Shown: positions 1 through 6,410 of the stretch, one piece after another | How positions within the stretch are numbered: the stretch's first letter is position 1 | Layout: every line of letters starts with the position of its first letter | NCBI GenBank assembly: GCA_902784025.1 | Contig: CACZTF010000160.1 | Coordinates: forward strand, 1 to 8,347 | DNA: 8,347 bases | Reading direction: 5' to 3' | DNA from: an uncultured Lachnospiraceae bacterium | GTDB lineage: Bacteria > Bacillota > Clostridia > Lachnospirales > Lachnospiraceae | The notes under the pieces: model-generated | Seen by the model: the letters and a program-made list of their open reading frames with translations, nothing else | What the model was told of the DNA's origin: nothing | Database searches by the model: none | Position numbers and translations under genes: made by a program

Positions 1-220
1 TCCCTATCTGATCGGGAAAGAAAAACTGGCGATTCAGATTCCTGGCTTCCACCACATCAAAATCCAATAATGTGAAATGCATAAAACCACAGCGCACAAG
101 CATATGTGCGATATTTGATCCCAGCCCACCGCATCCGGCGATAAAAATACGGGTGCTTTCTATTCTTTCAAGCTGCTCATCGTTAAGATAATTTTTGAGT
201 ATTTCGTGCATATTGGTCAT
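1..220 (-). CDS. thiF: ThiF-like sulfur-carrier adenylyltransferase, N-terminal part (cut by window edge)
   Basis: Only the first 73 codons are visible; the gene continues beyond position 1. The translation begins MTNMHEILKNYL and runs into a Rossmann nucleotide-binding loop, GCGGLGSNIA (residues 29-38), followed by strand two ending LLDFDVVEARNLNRQ (51-65), where the aspartates and the N-L-N-R-Q stretch match the E1/ThiF/MoeB family. These enzymes adenylate the C-terminal glycine of a small ubiquitin-like sulfur carrier (ThiS or MoaD type) in the cytoplasm. The short N-terminus before the glycine loop fits the compact clostridial ThiF proteins rather than long MoeB or TcdA forms, but the separating regions lie outside the window. 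The ATG at 220 is favoured because GGAG lies 7 nt upstream; a second ATG three codons in is possible. It is divergent from the phosphate transporter gene. Family call is firm; the exact carrier partner is inference. Confidence 0.85.
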   Translation of the reverse strand, partial: MTNMHEILKNYLNDEQLERIESTRIFIAGCGGLGSNIAHMLVRCGFMHFTLLDFDVVEARNLNRQFFFPDQIG

Positions 221-254
221 GACGTGTCTCCATGTATATAATTACGTACAAAAC

Positions 255-283
255 ATTATATAATAACAGTTGATAAAATTCTA
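255..283 (-). promoter_or_regulatory. Candidate promoter for the thiF-like gene
   Basis: On the minus strand a perfect TATAAT occupies 255-260, with TAGAAT (278-283, three of six matches to TTGACA) 17 nt upstream as a weak -35. This would start transcription near 248 and give a leader of about 28 nt that includes the GGAG ribosome site. The -10 sits in a perfect palindrome ATTATATAAT (255-264), so it also reads as TATAAT on the plus strand. AT-rich sequence makes chance matches likely. Confidence 0.4.
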
Positions 284-298
284 CAAAATTGTTAGACT
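270..298 (+). promoter_or_regulatory. Candidate promoter for the Na/Pi cotransporter gene
   Basis: TTGATA (270-275, five of six to TTGACA) is followed after 17 nt by TAGACT (293-298, four of six to TATAAT). Transcription would begin near 305, leaving a leader of about 50 nt. An alternative is TTGTTA (289-294) with TAATAT (312-317), or the plus-strand reading of the palindromic TATAAT at 259-264, which lacks a good -35. The element overlaps the candidate minus-strand promoter, so the two divergent genes may compete for polymerase. Confidence 0.4.
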
Positions 299-355
299 CA
301 TAGAATAGGAATAATATGAAAAAACCTTACAACGGATGGATAAAAAGAGGTAACT

Positions 356-2302
356 ATGACTATATTTGACTGGTTCGCATTTTTAGGCGGAATAGCCATG
401 TTTTTATACGGTATGCATGTAATGGGCGACGGCCTTTCAAATGCATCCGGGGGTAAAATGGAAGCCCTTTTGGAAAAATTTACCAACAATCCCATAAAAG
501 CGGTACTGCTGGGGGCCGGCGTGACAGCCGTGATCCAGTCGTCATCCGCAACGACCGTCATGGTGGTAGGTTTCGTTAACTCCGGCATAATGCAGCTCTC
601 TCAGGCCGTAGGTGTTATCATGGGTGCAAATGTGGGAACCACAGCCACTTCATGGATACTCTCACTTTCCGGTGTAAGCGGGGATAACTTTTTTATGCGT
701 CTTTTGCAGCCGGCTTCATTTGCACCGCTGTTTGCATTTGCGGGAGTAATACTTGTCTCATTTATTAAGAAGGAAAAGTCCAAAAACTTAGGCCATATAC
801 TTTTCGGCTTCGGTCTTCTTATGCTGGGTATGGAATTCATGAGCGCAGCGGTACATCCTTTGGCAGAGTCGCCGGAATTCGCAAGCTTTCTTACCATGTT
901 TTCTAACCCTATATTGGGAATCCTGGCAGGTGTTGCATTTACAGCAGCTGTACAGAGCTCATCGGCGTCTGTTGGTATCCTGCAGGTGCTTATTGCGGCT
1001 GGAAGCATAAACTTCGGAAGCGTGCTGCCTATCATCATGGGACAGAATATCGGTACCTGCGTGACTGCGCTTATATCCAGTGCGGGAACCAGTAAGAACG
1101 CTAAACGAACGGCACTTATCCACCTGTTTTTCAATGTGATCGGTACGGCTATATTTGTGGCAGTATTTTATACCATAAATGCTTTCAGGCCCTTTGAATT
1201 TTTGGATTCTCCGGCATCCACTTTTGGTATCGCCATATTCCATACGATCTTCAATATCATGACTACACTGATCCTTCTTCCTAACCGCAAGCTGCTTCTT
1301 AAACTGGTTTATGCAGTTGTACGCGGTGAAGATGATATGGATAGTACGGATGAAGAACAAAAACAGTATCTTGCACGTCTTGATGAAAGATTTCTGCGCA
1401 ATCCCGGACTTGCCCTGGAGCAGGCAAGCTATGTCCTGTCAAAGATGGCGGAAGATACCAGGGAAAGCATAAAAACAGCAAACAGTCTTTTATGGGATTA
1501 TTCCAGAGAAAAAGCTGATCTTGTGGCAAAACTTGAACAAAGAGTGGATATCTATGAAGACAGGATAGGATCATATCTTCTGAAGATCAATTCCCAAGAT
1601 ATGACAGTGAAAGAGGTGGATACCCATGGGCTTTTGCTGAAATGCATAGGTGATCTTGAGAGAATGAGCGATCATGCCATGAACATCATGGAAGCGGGCC
1701 AGGAAAAACACGAAAAATCAGAAGTATTTTCTCCCGCTGTTTCAGAAGAAATGAAGGTGTTTGTGCGTGCAGTAGAGGATATTGTTGAAATGGCCATAAA
1801 AGCCCTGAATACGAGGGAAAAAGATCTGGCTTATGCCATAGAGCCTATAGAAGAGGCTGTTGATTCCATCAGCCATCAGATGAAAGAGAGAAGGGTATTA
1901 TATCTCGCAAACGGAATATGTACTCCTGTCATAGGATTTATACTGTCTGACCTGAATATTGATCTGGAACGTATAGGTGACCATTGCTCCAACATAGGTG
2001 CTACGCTTATAGAGATAAGCAAAAATGATTATGATATGCATGAATATCTGGATCATGAGCTTAAGGAAGAAAACAATGAAGAATTTCGTAAAAAGGTGGA
2101 GGCTGCTAAGTCAAAATATGTACTTCCGGAAGTGGCACCCATAAGAAAAAGAAGTTCACAATTGCCTACAAGGGCCGACACATACGAGTATGATTATGAA
2201 GAGGATGATACAAGCGGAAAAAAGGAAAATATTGAAAAAAAATCTGAAGCTCCCAAGCTGTCAGATGATGAAGATGCACAGATTCCTGAAATACACGACT
2301 GA
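356..2302 (+). CDS. Na+/phosphate cotransporter family protein with C-terminal PhoU domain
   Basis: This 648-residue integral membrane protein is predicted to import phosphate (or a related anion) with sodium. The N-terminal half is an inverted duplication typical of the Na/Pi (NptA/PNaS) family: QSSSATT (61-67) and G-x-N-x-G-T-T (90-96) in repeat one, QSSSAS (200-205) and G-x-N-x-G-T (229-234) in repeat two, within hydrophobic helices over roughly residues 1-310. Residues about 345-580 form a cytoplasmic PhoU-like helical domain with the two metal-binding signatures DLERMSDH (433-440) and DLERIGDH (536-543). After about residue 585 comes a charged tail rich in Glu, Asp and Lys with no recognisable fold. 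The ATG start is supported by AAAGAGG ending 5 nt upstream. Length fits family members that carry PhoU. No Pho-box was recognised upstream, so regulation is unknown. Family assignment is very secure; transport substrate is inferred. Confidence 0.93.
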   Translation: MTIFDWFAFLGGIAMFLYGMHVMGDGLSNASGGKMEALLEKFTNNPIKAVLLGAGVTAVIQSSSATTVMVVGFVNSGIMQLSQAVGVIMGANVGTTATSWILSLSGVSGDNFFMRLLQPASFAPLFAFAGVILVSFIKKEKSKNLGHILFGFGLLMLGMEFMSAAVHPLAESPEFASFLTMFSNPILGILAGVAFTAAVQSSSASVGILQVLIAAGSINFGSVLPIIMGQNIGTCVTALISSAGTSKNAKRTALIHLFFNVIGTAIFVAVFYTINAFRPFEFLDSPASTFGIAIFHTIFNIMTTLILLPNRKLLLKLVYAVVRGEDDMDSTDEEQKQYLARLDERFLRNPGLALEQASYVLSKMAEDTRESIKTANSLLWDYSREKADLVAKLEQRVDIYEDRIGSYLLKINSQDMTVKEVDTHGLLLKCIGDLERMSDHAMNIMEAGQEKHEKSEVFSPAVSEEMKVFVRAVEDIVEMAIKALNTREKDLAYAIEPIEEAVDSISHQMKERRVLYLANGICTPVIGFILSDLNIDLERIGDHCSNIGATLIEISKNDYDMHEYLDHELKEENNEEFRKKVEAAKSKYVLPEVAPIRKRSSQLPTRADTYEYDYEEDDTSGKKENIEKKSEAPKLSDDEDAQIPEIHD

Positions 2303-2327
2303 TAGTGATCTTTGAATCATGACCGGC

Positions 2328-2354
2328 AAAAACGGATTCGTGTATATCGTTTTT
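2328..2354 (+). terminator. Weak stem-loop, possible leaky terminator after the Na/Pi gene
   Basis: AAAAACG (2328-2334) and CGTTTTT (2348-2354) form a 7-bp stem with a 13-nt loop, the 3' arm itself ending in five T. The stem is A/T-dominated and would be unstable, so it is at best a partial terminator between the transporter and the asparaginase-like gene. It is the only stem-loop of this kind I could find in the 114-nt gap. Confidence 0.2.
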
Positions 2355-2416
2355 AACAACAGACAAAAAAACAGTGCCGTCAGGATCTATACCGGTAACT
2401 GCAGACAGGGGGTAAA

Positions 2417-3457
2417 ATGAACGATTATTTGGTAATATTCACCGGCGGTACGATCGGAAGCATAATAAAAGACGGAATAATAGCACCGGACGAGAGTGCA
2501 GCCGATGATCTTATAAAAGGATACGAAAGAGAATACGGGAGTAAAGAAAAATTCACATGCGTTGCTCCTTTTTCCATACTCAGTGAGAATGCAACGGCAG
2601 ATGACCTTTCTAAACTATGCACGATCGTGGAGGAAAATATGGAAAAGGGTTATAAAGGAATGATCATAACCTATGGATCCGACACGTTGTCATATGCATC
2701 AAGCTTTTTAGGTACTGTGTTCAAGGGAAGGCTGAAGTGTCCTGTAGTATTTGCAGCAGCCAATAAACCTTTATCAGAACCGGATAGTAACGGTTTTTAC
2801 GATTTTGCCGGGGCGGTGTGGCTTATCGGTTATCTGTCCGGATCAGGCTGCTATAATGACGTTTATGCTGTTTGGCATGACGGAAGTGTTTTCGGAGCAT
2901 ACAGGGGTGTAGAGCTTACGGAAGCTGATGCCGGAAGTCATAACCATTCAGTATTCGGGGGAAAACCCTTTGCTGAGTTTTATCCTGATAGATTAAGTTC
3001 TACCGGAGAAGGTTACAGCTGGCGGGTTGTGATAAATGACAAGCATGAAAACAGGTGTGATAATAATCTTACGGTTCAGAAACTGGAATATTTCAGAGAC
3101 AGGGGTTTTAAAACAGTTGATGGAATAATCGCAGTCCGGATCTACCCCGGGATCAATTTTAACCGGATAATATTAAGTGATGTAAAAGCGGTTCTCGTGT
3201 ACGGGTTTCACAGCGGAACATTTCCCAACATCGGTCAGAGCAGCAGTTTTATCCTGTTTGCCAGAAAATTAAAAGATATGGGGATAACGCTGTATGCGGC
3301 ATCATTTAAAAAGGATGAACCTGCTGTTTATGAGAGCGTAAAGGATCTTGATCAAGGTGTGATAAGACTTGAGGATATGTCTTTTGAGGCAGCATATTCT
3401 TATGTCCTGGTAAATGAATCATGCAAATGGGATGATAATATCATCGGCATTCCGTGA
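2417..3457 (+). CDS. Divergent asparaginase-family protein, catalytic lysine apparently replaced
   Basis: The 346-residue product is homologous to L-asparaginase I/II and GatD amidohydrolases, which hydrolyse asparagine to aspartate and ammonia. The N-terminal signature TGGTIGS (9-15) supplies the usual nucleophile T12. The second signature reads ITYGSDTL (84-91) where the family norm is ITHGTDTL, so the usual catalytic Thr89 (E. coli type II numbering) is S88 while the Asp is kept (D89). S56 matches the substrate-binding Ser58. The region expected to give catalytic Lys162 reads R-G-V-E-L-T (163-168), placing L167 at the lysine. A C-terminal domain follows (RIYPG at 241-245; VLVYGFHSGTFPN at 259-271). 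No signal peptide is present, so it is cytoplasmic. The start has AGGGGG only 4 nt upstream. It lies ahead of holB. It could be a weak asparaginase, an amidase of other specificity, or a binding protein; family membership is secure, activity is not. Confidence 0.82.
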   Translation: MNDYLVIFTGGTIGSIIKDGIIAPDESAADDLIKGYEREYGSKEKFTCVAPFSILSENATADDLSKLCTIVEENMEKGYKGMIITYGSDTLSYASSFLGTVFKGRLKCPVVFAAANKPLSEPDSNGFYDFAGAVWLIGYLSGSGCYNDVYAVWHDGSVFGAYRGVELTEADAGSHNHSVFGGKPFAEFYPDRLSSTGEGYSWRVVINDKHENRCDNNLTVQKLEYFRDRGFKTVDGIIAVRIYPGINFNRIILSDVKAVLVYGFHSGTFPNIGQSSSFILFARKLKDMGITLYAASFKKDEPAVYESVKDLDQGVIRLEDMSFEAAYSYVLVNESCKWDDNIIGIP

Positions 3458-3544
3458 AAAGGACGGAGTTTGCGGCGATAAGCAATATATGGTGTTTTCC
3501 TGAAAGTACAGAATACAGATCAGTAATAAGAGAGGTGAAGAAAG

Positions 3545-4600
3545 ATGGCAGCATTAACCGAGATTTTTGGCAGGGAAGAAATGACAAAGCATTTGCGTGA
3601 AGCTATCGTAAGGGAAAAAGTATCCCATGCATACATATTCAGCGGAGAACCGGGGACCGGAAAGAAGACTGTGGCGAAGACTTTTGCCCAGACTATGCTT
3701 TGTGAGGGTATAGATAAGCACATGCACAAGATCGGCGATGCCAAACAAGAACTTGCCTATGCCTGCGGAGTATGTGATTCATGCAGAAAAGCCATTGAAG
3801 GCGTACATCCGGATATCATTTTTATCGAAAGACAAAAGGATAAAAGTAATATCTCAGTGGAAGAAATACGTGAAAAACTCATTAATGATGCCATGGTAAA
3901 GCCGTACAAAGGCAGTTATAAAGTATACATAGTCAAGGAGGCCCAGGAGCTTTCCGTAGAGGCCCAGTCTGCACTTCTGAAGACGCTTGAAGAACCTCCT
4001 GAATATGTTGTAGTCATACTTCTTGTCACATCTCCCGATATGCTGTTACATACTATCCGGTCAAGAGCCGAACAAATAGAAGTGCCGGTACTTTCAGACG
4101 AGATCGTCGAGAGGTTTTTGAGGGATGCAAAAGAGGACGACAGTTCAGTCACAGAAGATGATATAAGATTTGCCGTAACATTTGCAGAAGGCAAGATAGG
4201 CCGGGGTATGGCATATCTTGATAACAGCAATTTTGGTGAACTCAAAAAAGATGTTATGAACGTGGTCTTGAATATCAAGAATATGAGCATACCGGAGATG
4301 ACGAAGTGTATAAGAAAAGCAGAGGAATATAAAGATGTCTTCCTTGATTACTATTTTGAACTGATGACTCTGTGGTACAGGGATGTTTTGCTTTTTGAAA
4401 GTACCCGGGATGCGAATGGTGTCGTTTTTAAAGATCATATCACGGATATAAGCAGGCAGGCACAGGTAATAAGCTATGAAGGGCTTGAAAACATAACAGA
4501 GGCAATACAGAAGGCAAAACAGCGTATCTCAGCAAATGTAAGCTTTGATATAGCCATGGAGCTTCTGCTTACGTCTATTTGTGAAAATGTACAGGGGTAA
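3545..4600 (+). CDS. holB: DNA polymerase III delta' subunit
   Basis: HolB is the delta' stator of the clamp loader, which opens the beta clamp and places it on primed DNA. The 351-residue protein starts with the AAA+ delta' opening (I-F-G-R-E, SHAYIFSG) and an intact Walker A, GEPGTGKKT (34-42). A zinc-binding set follows: C53, then C-x2-C-x2-C at 74, 77 and 80. The Walker B region reads KVYIVKEAQEL (126-136), with lysine K131 where an ATPase would have aspartate; this fits a delta' that does not hydrolyse ATP. The family hallmark SALLKTLEEPP is at 142-152. The SRC motif appears as S-R-A (173-175), keeping the arginine. The C-terminal half is the helical collar domain. GAGGTG ends 7 nt before the ATG. 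It is followed after 6 nt by ricT, a conserved Bacillota pairing; tmk, often nearby, is not seen. Confidence is high despite the substitutions. Confidence 0.93.
   Translation: MAALTEIFGREEMTKHLREAIVREKVSHAYIFSGEPGTGKKTVAKTFAQTMLCEGIDKHMHKIGDAKQELAYACGVCDSCRKAIEGVHPDIIFIERQKDKSNISVEEIREKLINDAMVKPYKGSYKVYIVKEAQELSVEAQSALLKTLEEPPEYVVVILLVTSPDMLLHTIRSRAEQIEVPVLSDEIVERFLRDAKEDDSSVTEDDIRFAVTFAEGKIGRGMAYLDNSNFGELKKDVMNVVLNIKNMSIPEMTKCIRKAEEYKDVFLDYYFELMTLWYRDVLLFESTRDANGVVFKDHITDISRQAQVISYEGLENITEAIQKAKQRISANVSFDIAMELLLTSICENVQG
4593..4597 (+). promoter_or_regulatory. Ribosome binding site of ricT inside the end of holB
   Basis: AGGGG at 4593-4597 lies just before the holB stop (TAA 4598-4600) and 9 nt before the TTG at 4607. 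It supports the TTG start: the frame has a TAA stop immediately upstream (4601-4603), and no ATG occurs until about residue 37, which would delete the conserved first strand. The overlap suggests translational coupling of holB and ricT. Confidence 0.7.
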
Positions 4601-4606
4601 TAAAGT

Positions 4607-5518
4607 TTGAACAGGCTTATCAGTGTAAAATTTGATAAATGCGGTTGCATACAATACTATTATACGGGTAATGAAGAACTGAAAACCGGTGATAAAGTAA
4701 TAGCAGAAAGCGAAATGGGGATTGAAATGGGAGAGGTACTCCGTAATGACCCTGATGAGGGCAAGATAAGGGAAAAAACCAAAGAACCCATTAAATCAAT
4801 TATCCGTGTAGCCGGTGAAGATGATATAAGTAAAGTCAGGGAAAATGAGATCCTTGCAGAAGAGGCAGCAAAGATATTCACCGAAAAAACAGCTTTGCAT
4901 GGATTAGAGATGAAGCTTATAAAGGTAAAATATCTTTTTGACCGGAAAAAGATACTGTTTTATTATTATGCAGATGACAGGGTGGATTTCAGAGCGCTGG
5001 TAAGAGATCTGGCTTATGTTTTTCATACACGTATAGAGTTGAGACAGATAGGAGTACGTGATGTGGCACGTATAGTGGGCGGTATGGGGGTATGCGGCAG
5101 ACCGGCCTGCTGTACTTCCCATATGTCAGGAAGATGTAATGTAAATATAAAAATGGCAAAAGATCAGGGAATAGCCCTTAACCCTGCCGGTCTTACCGGT
5201 ACTTGCGGGCGGCTTATGTGCTGTCTGGAACATGAATGTGCCGCTTATGACGAGCTTAGAAAGGGAATGCCTTCCAACGGTGATATGGTTTCAGAAAAAA
5301 GGAACGGAAAAAGGACCGGTAAGGTAGTGGGAGGAAATGTGCTGCTCAGGCAGTGCAAGATCCTTTTTGAAGATGAAAGCGGTGACAGTCAGATCGAATA
5401 TCTTTCGGCTGATGAACTGGAACTTGTTAAGAAGCCCAGGTGCAGCGAAAATGAAAAGGTAAGATATTCCGGTGATGATGTGGATGAGAAGGATATTGAG
5501 AAATTGACGGAAGATTAG
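4607..5518 (+). CDS. ricT: PSP1-domain protein RicT (YaaT), RNase Y-associated factor
   Basis: The 303-residue product matches the YaaT/RicT family. In Bacillus subtilis RicT forms the Y-complex with RicA and RicF, carries iron-sulfur clusters and promotes RNase Y-dependent mRNA maturation; it also affects sporulation and competence. The N-terminal strand LISVKF and the G-D-x-V-I-x-E...G-I-E-x-G-E-V pattern (29-44) are typical. The PSP1 C-terminal core is rich in cysteines: GGMGVCGRPACC (158-169) and GTCGRLMCCLEHEC (198-211), giving C163, C168, C169, C200, C205, C206 and C211 as plausible cluster ligands. C12, C14, C177, C250 and C279 are additional. The charged tail after about residue 275 looks disordered. 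It starts with TTG and lies 6 nt after holB. Neither ricA nor ricF is in the window, so partnership is inferred from the family. Confidence 0.92.
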   Translation: MNRLISVKFDKCGCIQYYYTGNEELKTGDKVIAESEMGIEMGEVLRNDPDEGKIREKTKEPIKSIIRVAGEDDISKVRENEILAEEAAKIFTEKTALHGLEMKLIKVKYLFDRKKILFYYYADDRVDFRALVRDLAYVFHTRIELRQIGVRDVARIVGGMGVCGRPACCTSHMSGRCNVNIKMAKDQGIALNPAGLTGTCGRLMCCLEHECAAYDELRKGMPSNGDMVSEKRNGKRTGKVVGGNVLLRQCKILFEDESGDSQIEYLSADELELVKKPRCSENEKVRYSGDDVDEKDIEKLTED

Positions 5519-5590
5519 TATATCCGCTTTATCTTTTTTAAGAGTATAGTTTTACTACGGTTTAGAGTAACGGTAGGATCATTAATATAT

Positions 5591-6361
5591 ATGCTGCAAG
5601 ATAGTGAGAATAATTTAAAAAAAGATATACATCTTCGTCCCGGGGAACGTATTGATGATCTTCAAAGAAAGGGATATGTTTTGATACAGGATCCCTCTCT
5701 TTTTTGTTTTGGTATGGATGCTGTCCTTTTGGCAGATTTTACCAGAGCAAAAAAAAAGGACCATGTGCTGGATATGTGCACAGGAAACGGCGTTATACCG
5801 GTCCTTTTGTCTGCCAGGGGAAAGGGAGGGCTTTATACGGGTATAGAAATACAGGAGAAAAATACGGATCTGGCCTGCAGAAATGCCGATATAAACGGGT
5901 TGGGAGACAGATTTTGCGTAATACACGGAGATATCTGTAATACGGCAGGATTTCTTAAGGCGTATGCCAGACCGTCAGTTGATGTGATAACATGTAATCC
6001 GCCTTATATGGCTCCAGGAGACGGACTTATAAATCCCTGTGATGAAAAAGCTGCGGCCCGTCATGAGATAAGCTGTACATTCCGGGATATAGCCCTTCGG
6101 GCTTCAGAAGTTTTAAAAGAAGGAGGCCATATCTTTATTGTTCACAGACCCAGACGCCTGGCGGAGATCATCACCCGGCTTTGTGAGGCAGGACTTGAGC
6201 CAAAACGCATCCGTTTTGTGCACTCCTTTAAGGATAAAAATGCTGTGATGGTACTCATAGATGCGGTAAAGGGCGGTGGAACTCAGATCATAACGGAGCC
6301 TCCGCTTATCATCTACGGAGAAAACGGGGAATATACCGATGAATTAAAACAGATGTATTGA
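5591..6361 (+). CDS. tRNA1(Val) (adenine(37)-N6)-methyltransferase-like protein
   Basis: This 256-residue class I SAM-dependent methyltransferase resembles TrmN6/YfiC and B. subtilis YabB, which methylate N6 of A37 in the tRNA-Val anticodon loop. Visible motifs are the family opening (R-P-G-E-R-I-D-D-L, then GMDAVLLADF 41-50), SAM motif I DMCTGNG (61-67), the ribose-binding acid in GIEIQ (E86), and the adenine-N6 catalytic motif NPPY (136-139) after strand four. The stretch GGHIFIVHRPRRL (178-190) is the usual post-motif strand. Length is close to the E. coli enzyme. The ATG is preceded by AGGA 12 nt upstream, a long spacing, and no better in-frame start is seen. It sits between ricT and rsmI as in other Bacillota, supporting a translation role. 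Enzyme class is secure; the exact tRNA target is inferred from family and context. Confidence 0.87.
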   Translation: MLQDSENNLKKDIHLRPGERIDDLQRKGYVLIQDPSLFCFGMDAVLLADFTRAKKKDHVLDMCTGNGVIPVLLSARGKGGLYTGIEIQEKNTDLACRNADINGLGDRFCVIHGDICNTAGFLKAYARPSVDVITCNPPYMAPGDGLINPCDEKAAARHEISCTFRDIALRASEVLKEGGHIFIVHRPRRLAEIITRLCEAGLEPKRIRFVHSFKDKNAVMVLIDAVKGGGTQIITEPPLIIYGENGEYTDELKQMY

Positions 6362-6410
6362 AATGACGATTCGTTGAAACACATCATACATTAAAAAGGA
6401 GTGAACCATT

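Noticed and set aside
241..300. Possible Pho-box repeats (TTAACA-like) upstream of the phosphate transporter
   Set aside because: ACA-containing tetramers occur at about 247, 265 and 282, but the spacing of 17-18 nt does not fit the 11-nt direct-repeat period of PhoP boxes and the matches are poor.
601..1134. Long antisense open frame inside the Na/Pi cotransporter gene
   Set aside because: It mirrors the codon pattern of a clearly real gene, has no recognisable domain and no plausible ribosome site. The same holds for other antisense frames, for example 7946-8260 inside topB.
3454..3600. A 48-codon GTG-initiated frame overlapping the asparaginase-like stop (GTGA) and running into holB
   Set aside because: No ribosome site precedes the GTG, it overlaps the holB start in another frame, the product is not recognisable, and the gap already carries the strong holB ribosome site. 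Likely a chance frame.
5504..5533. TTGACG near the end of ricT considered as a -35 for a separate methyltransferase promoter
   Set aside because: No acceptable -10 lies 16-18 nt downstream (best matches three of six).
5552..5570. Short inverted repeat TTACT...AGTAA in the ricT to methyltransferase gap, considered as a terminator
   Set aside because: Five A/T-rich base pairs with a 9-nt loop and no following T-run; too weak to terminate.
5519..5590. Search for a small RNA, riboswitch or short gene in the intergenic gap
   Set aside because: Only AT-rich sequence and the AGGA ribosome site were found; no conserved structure recognised.
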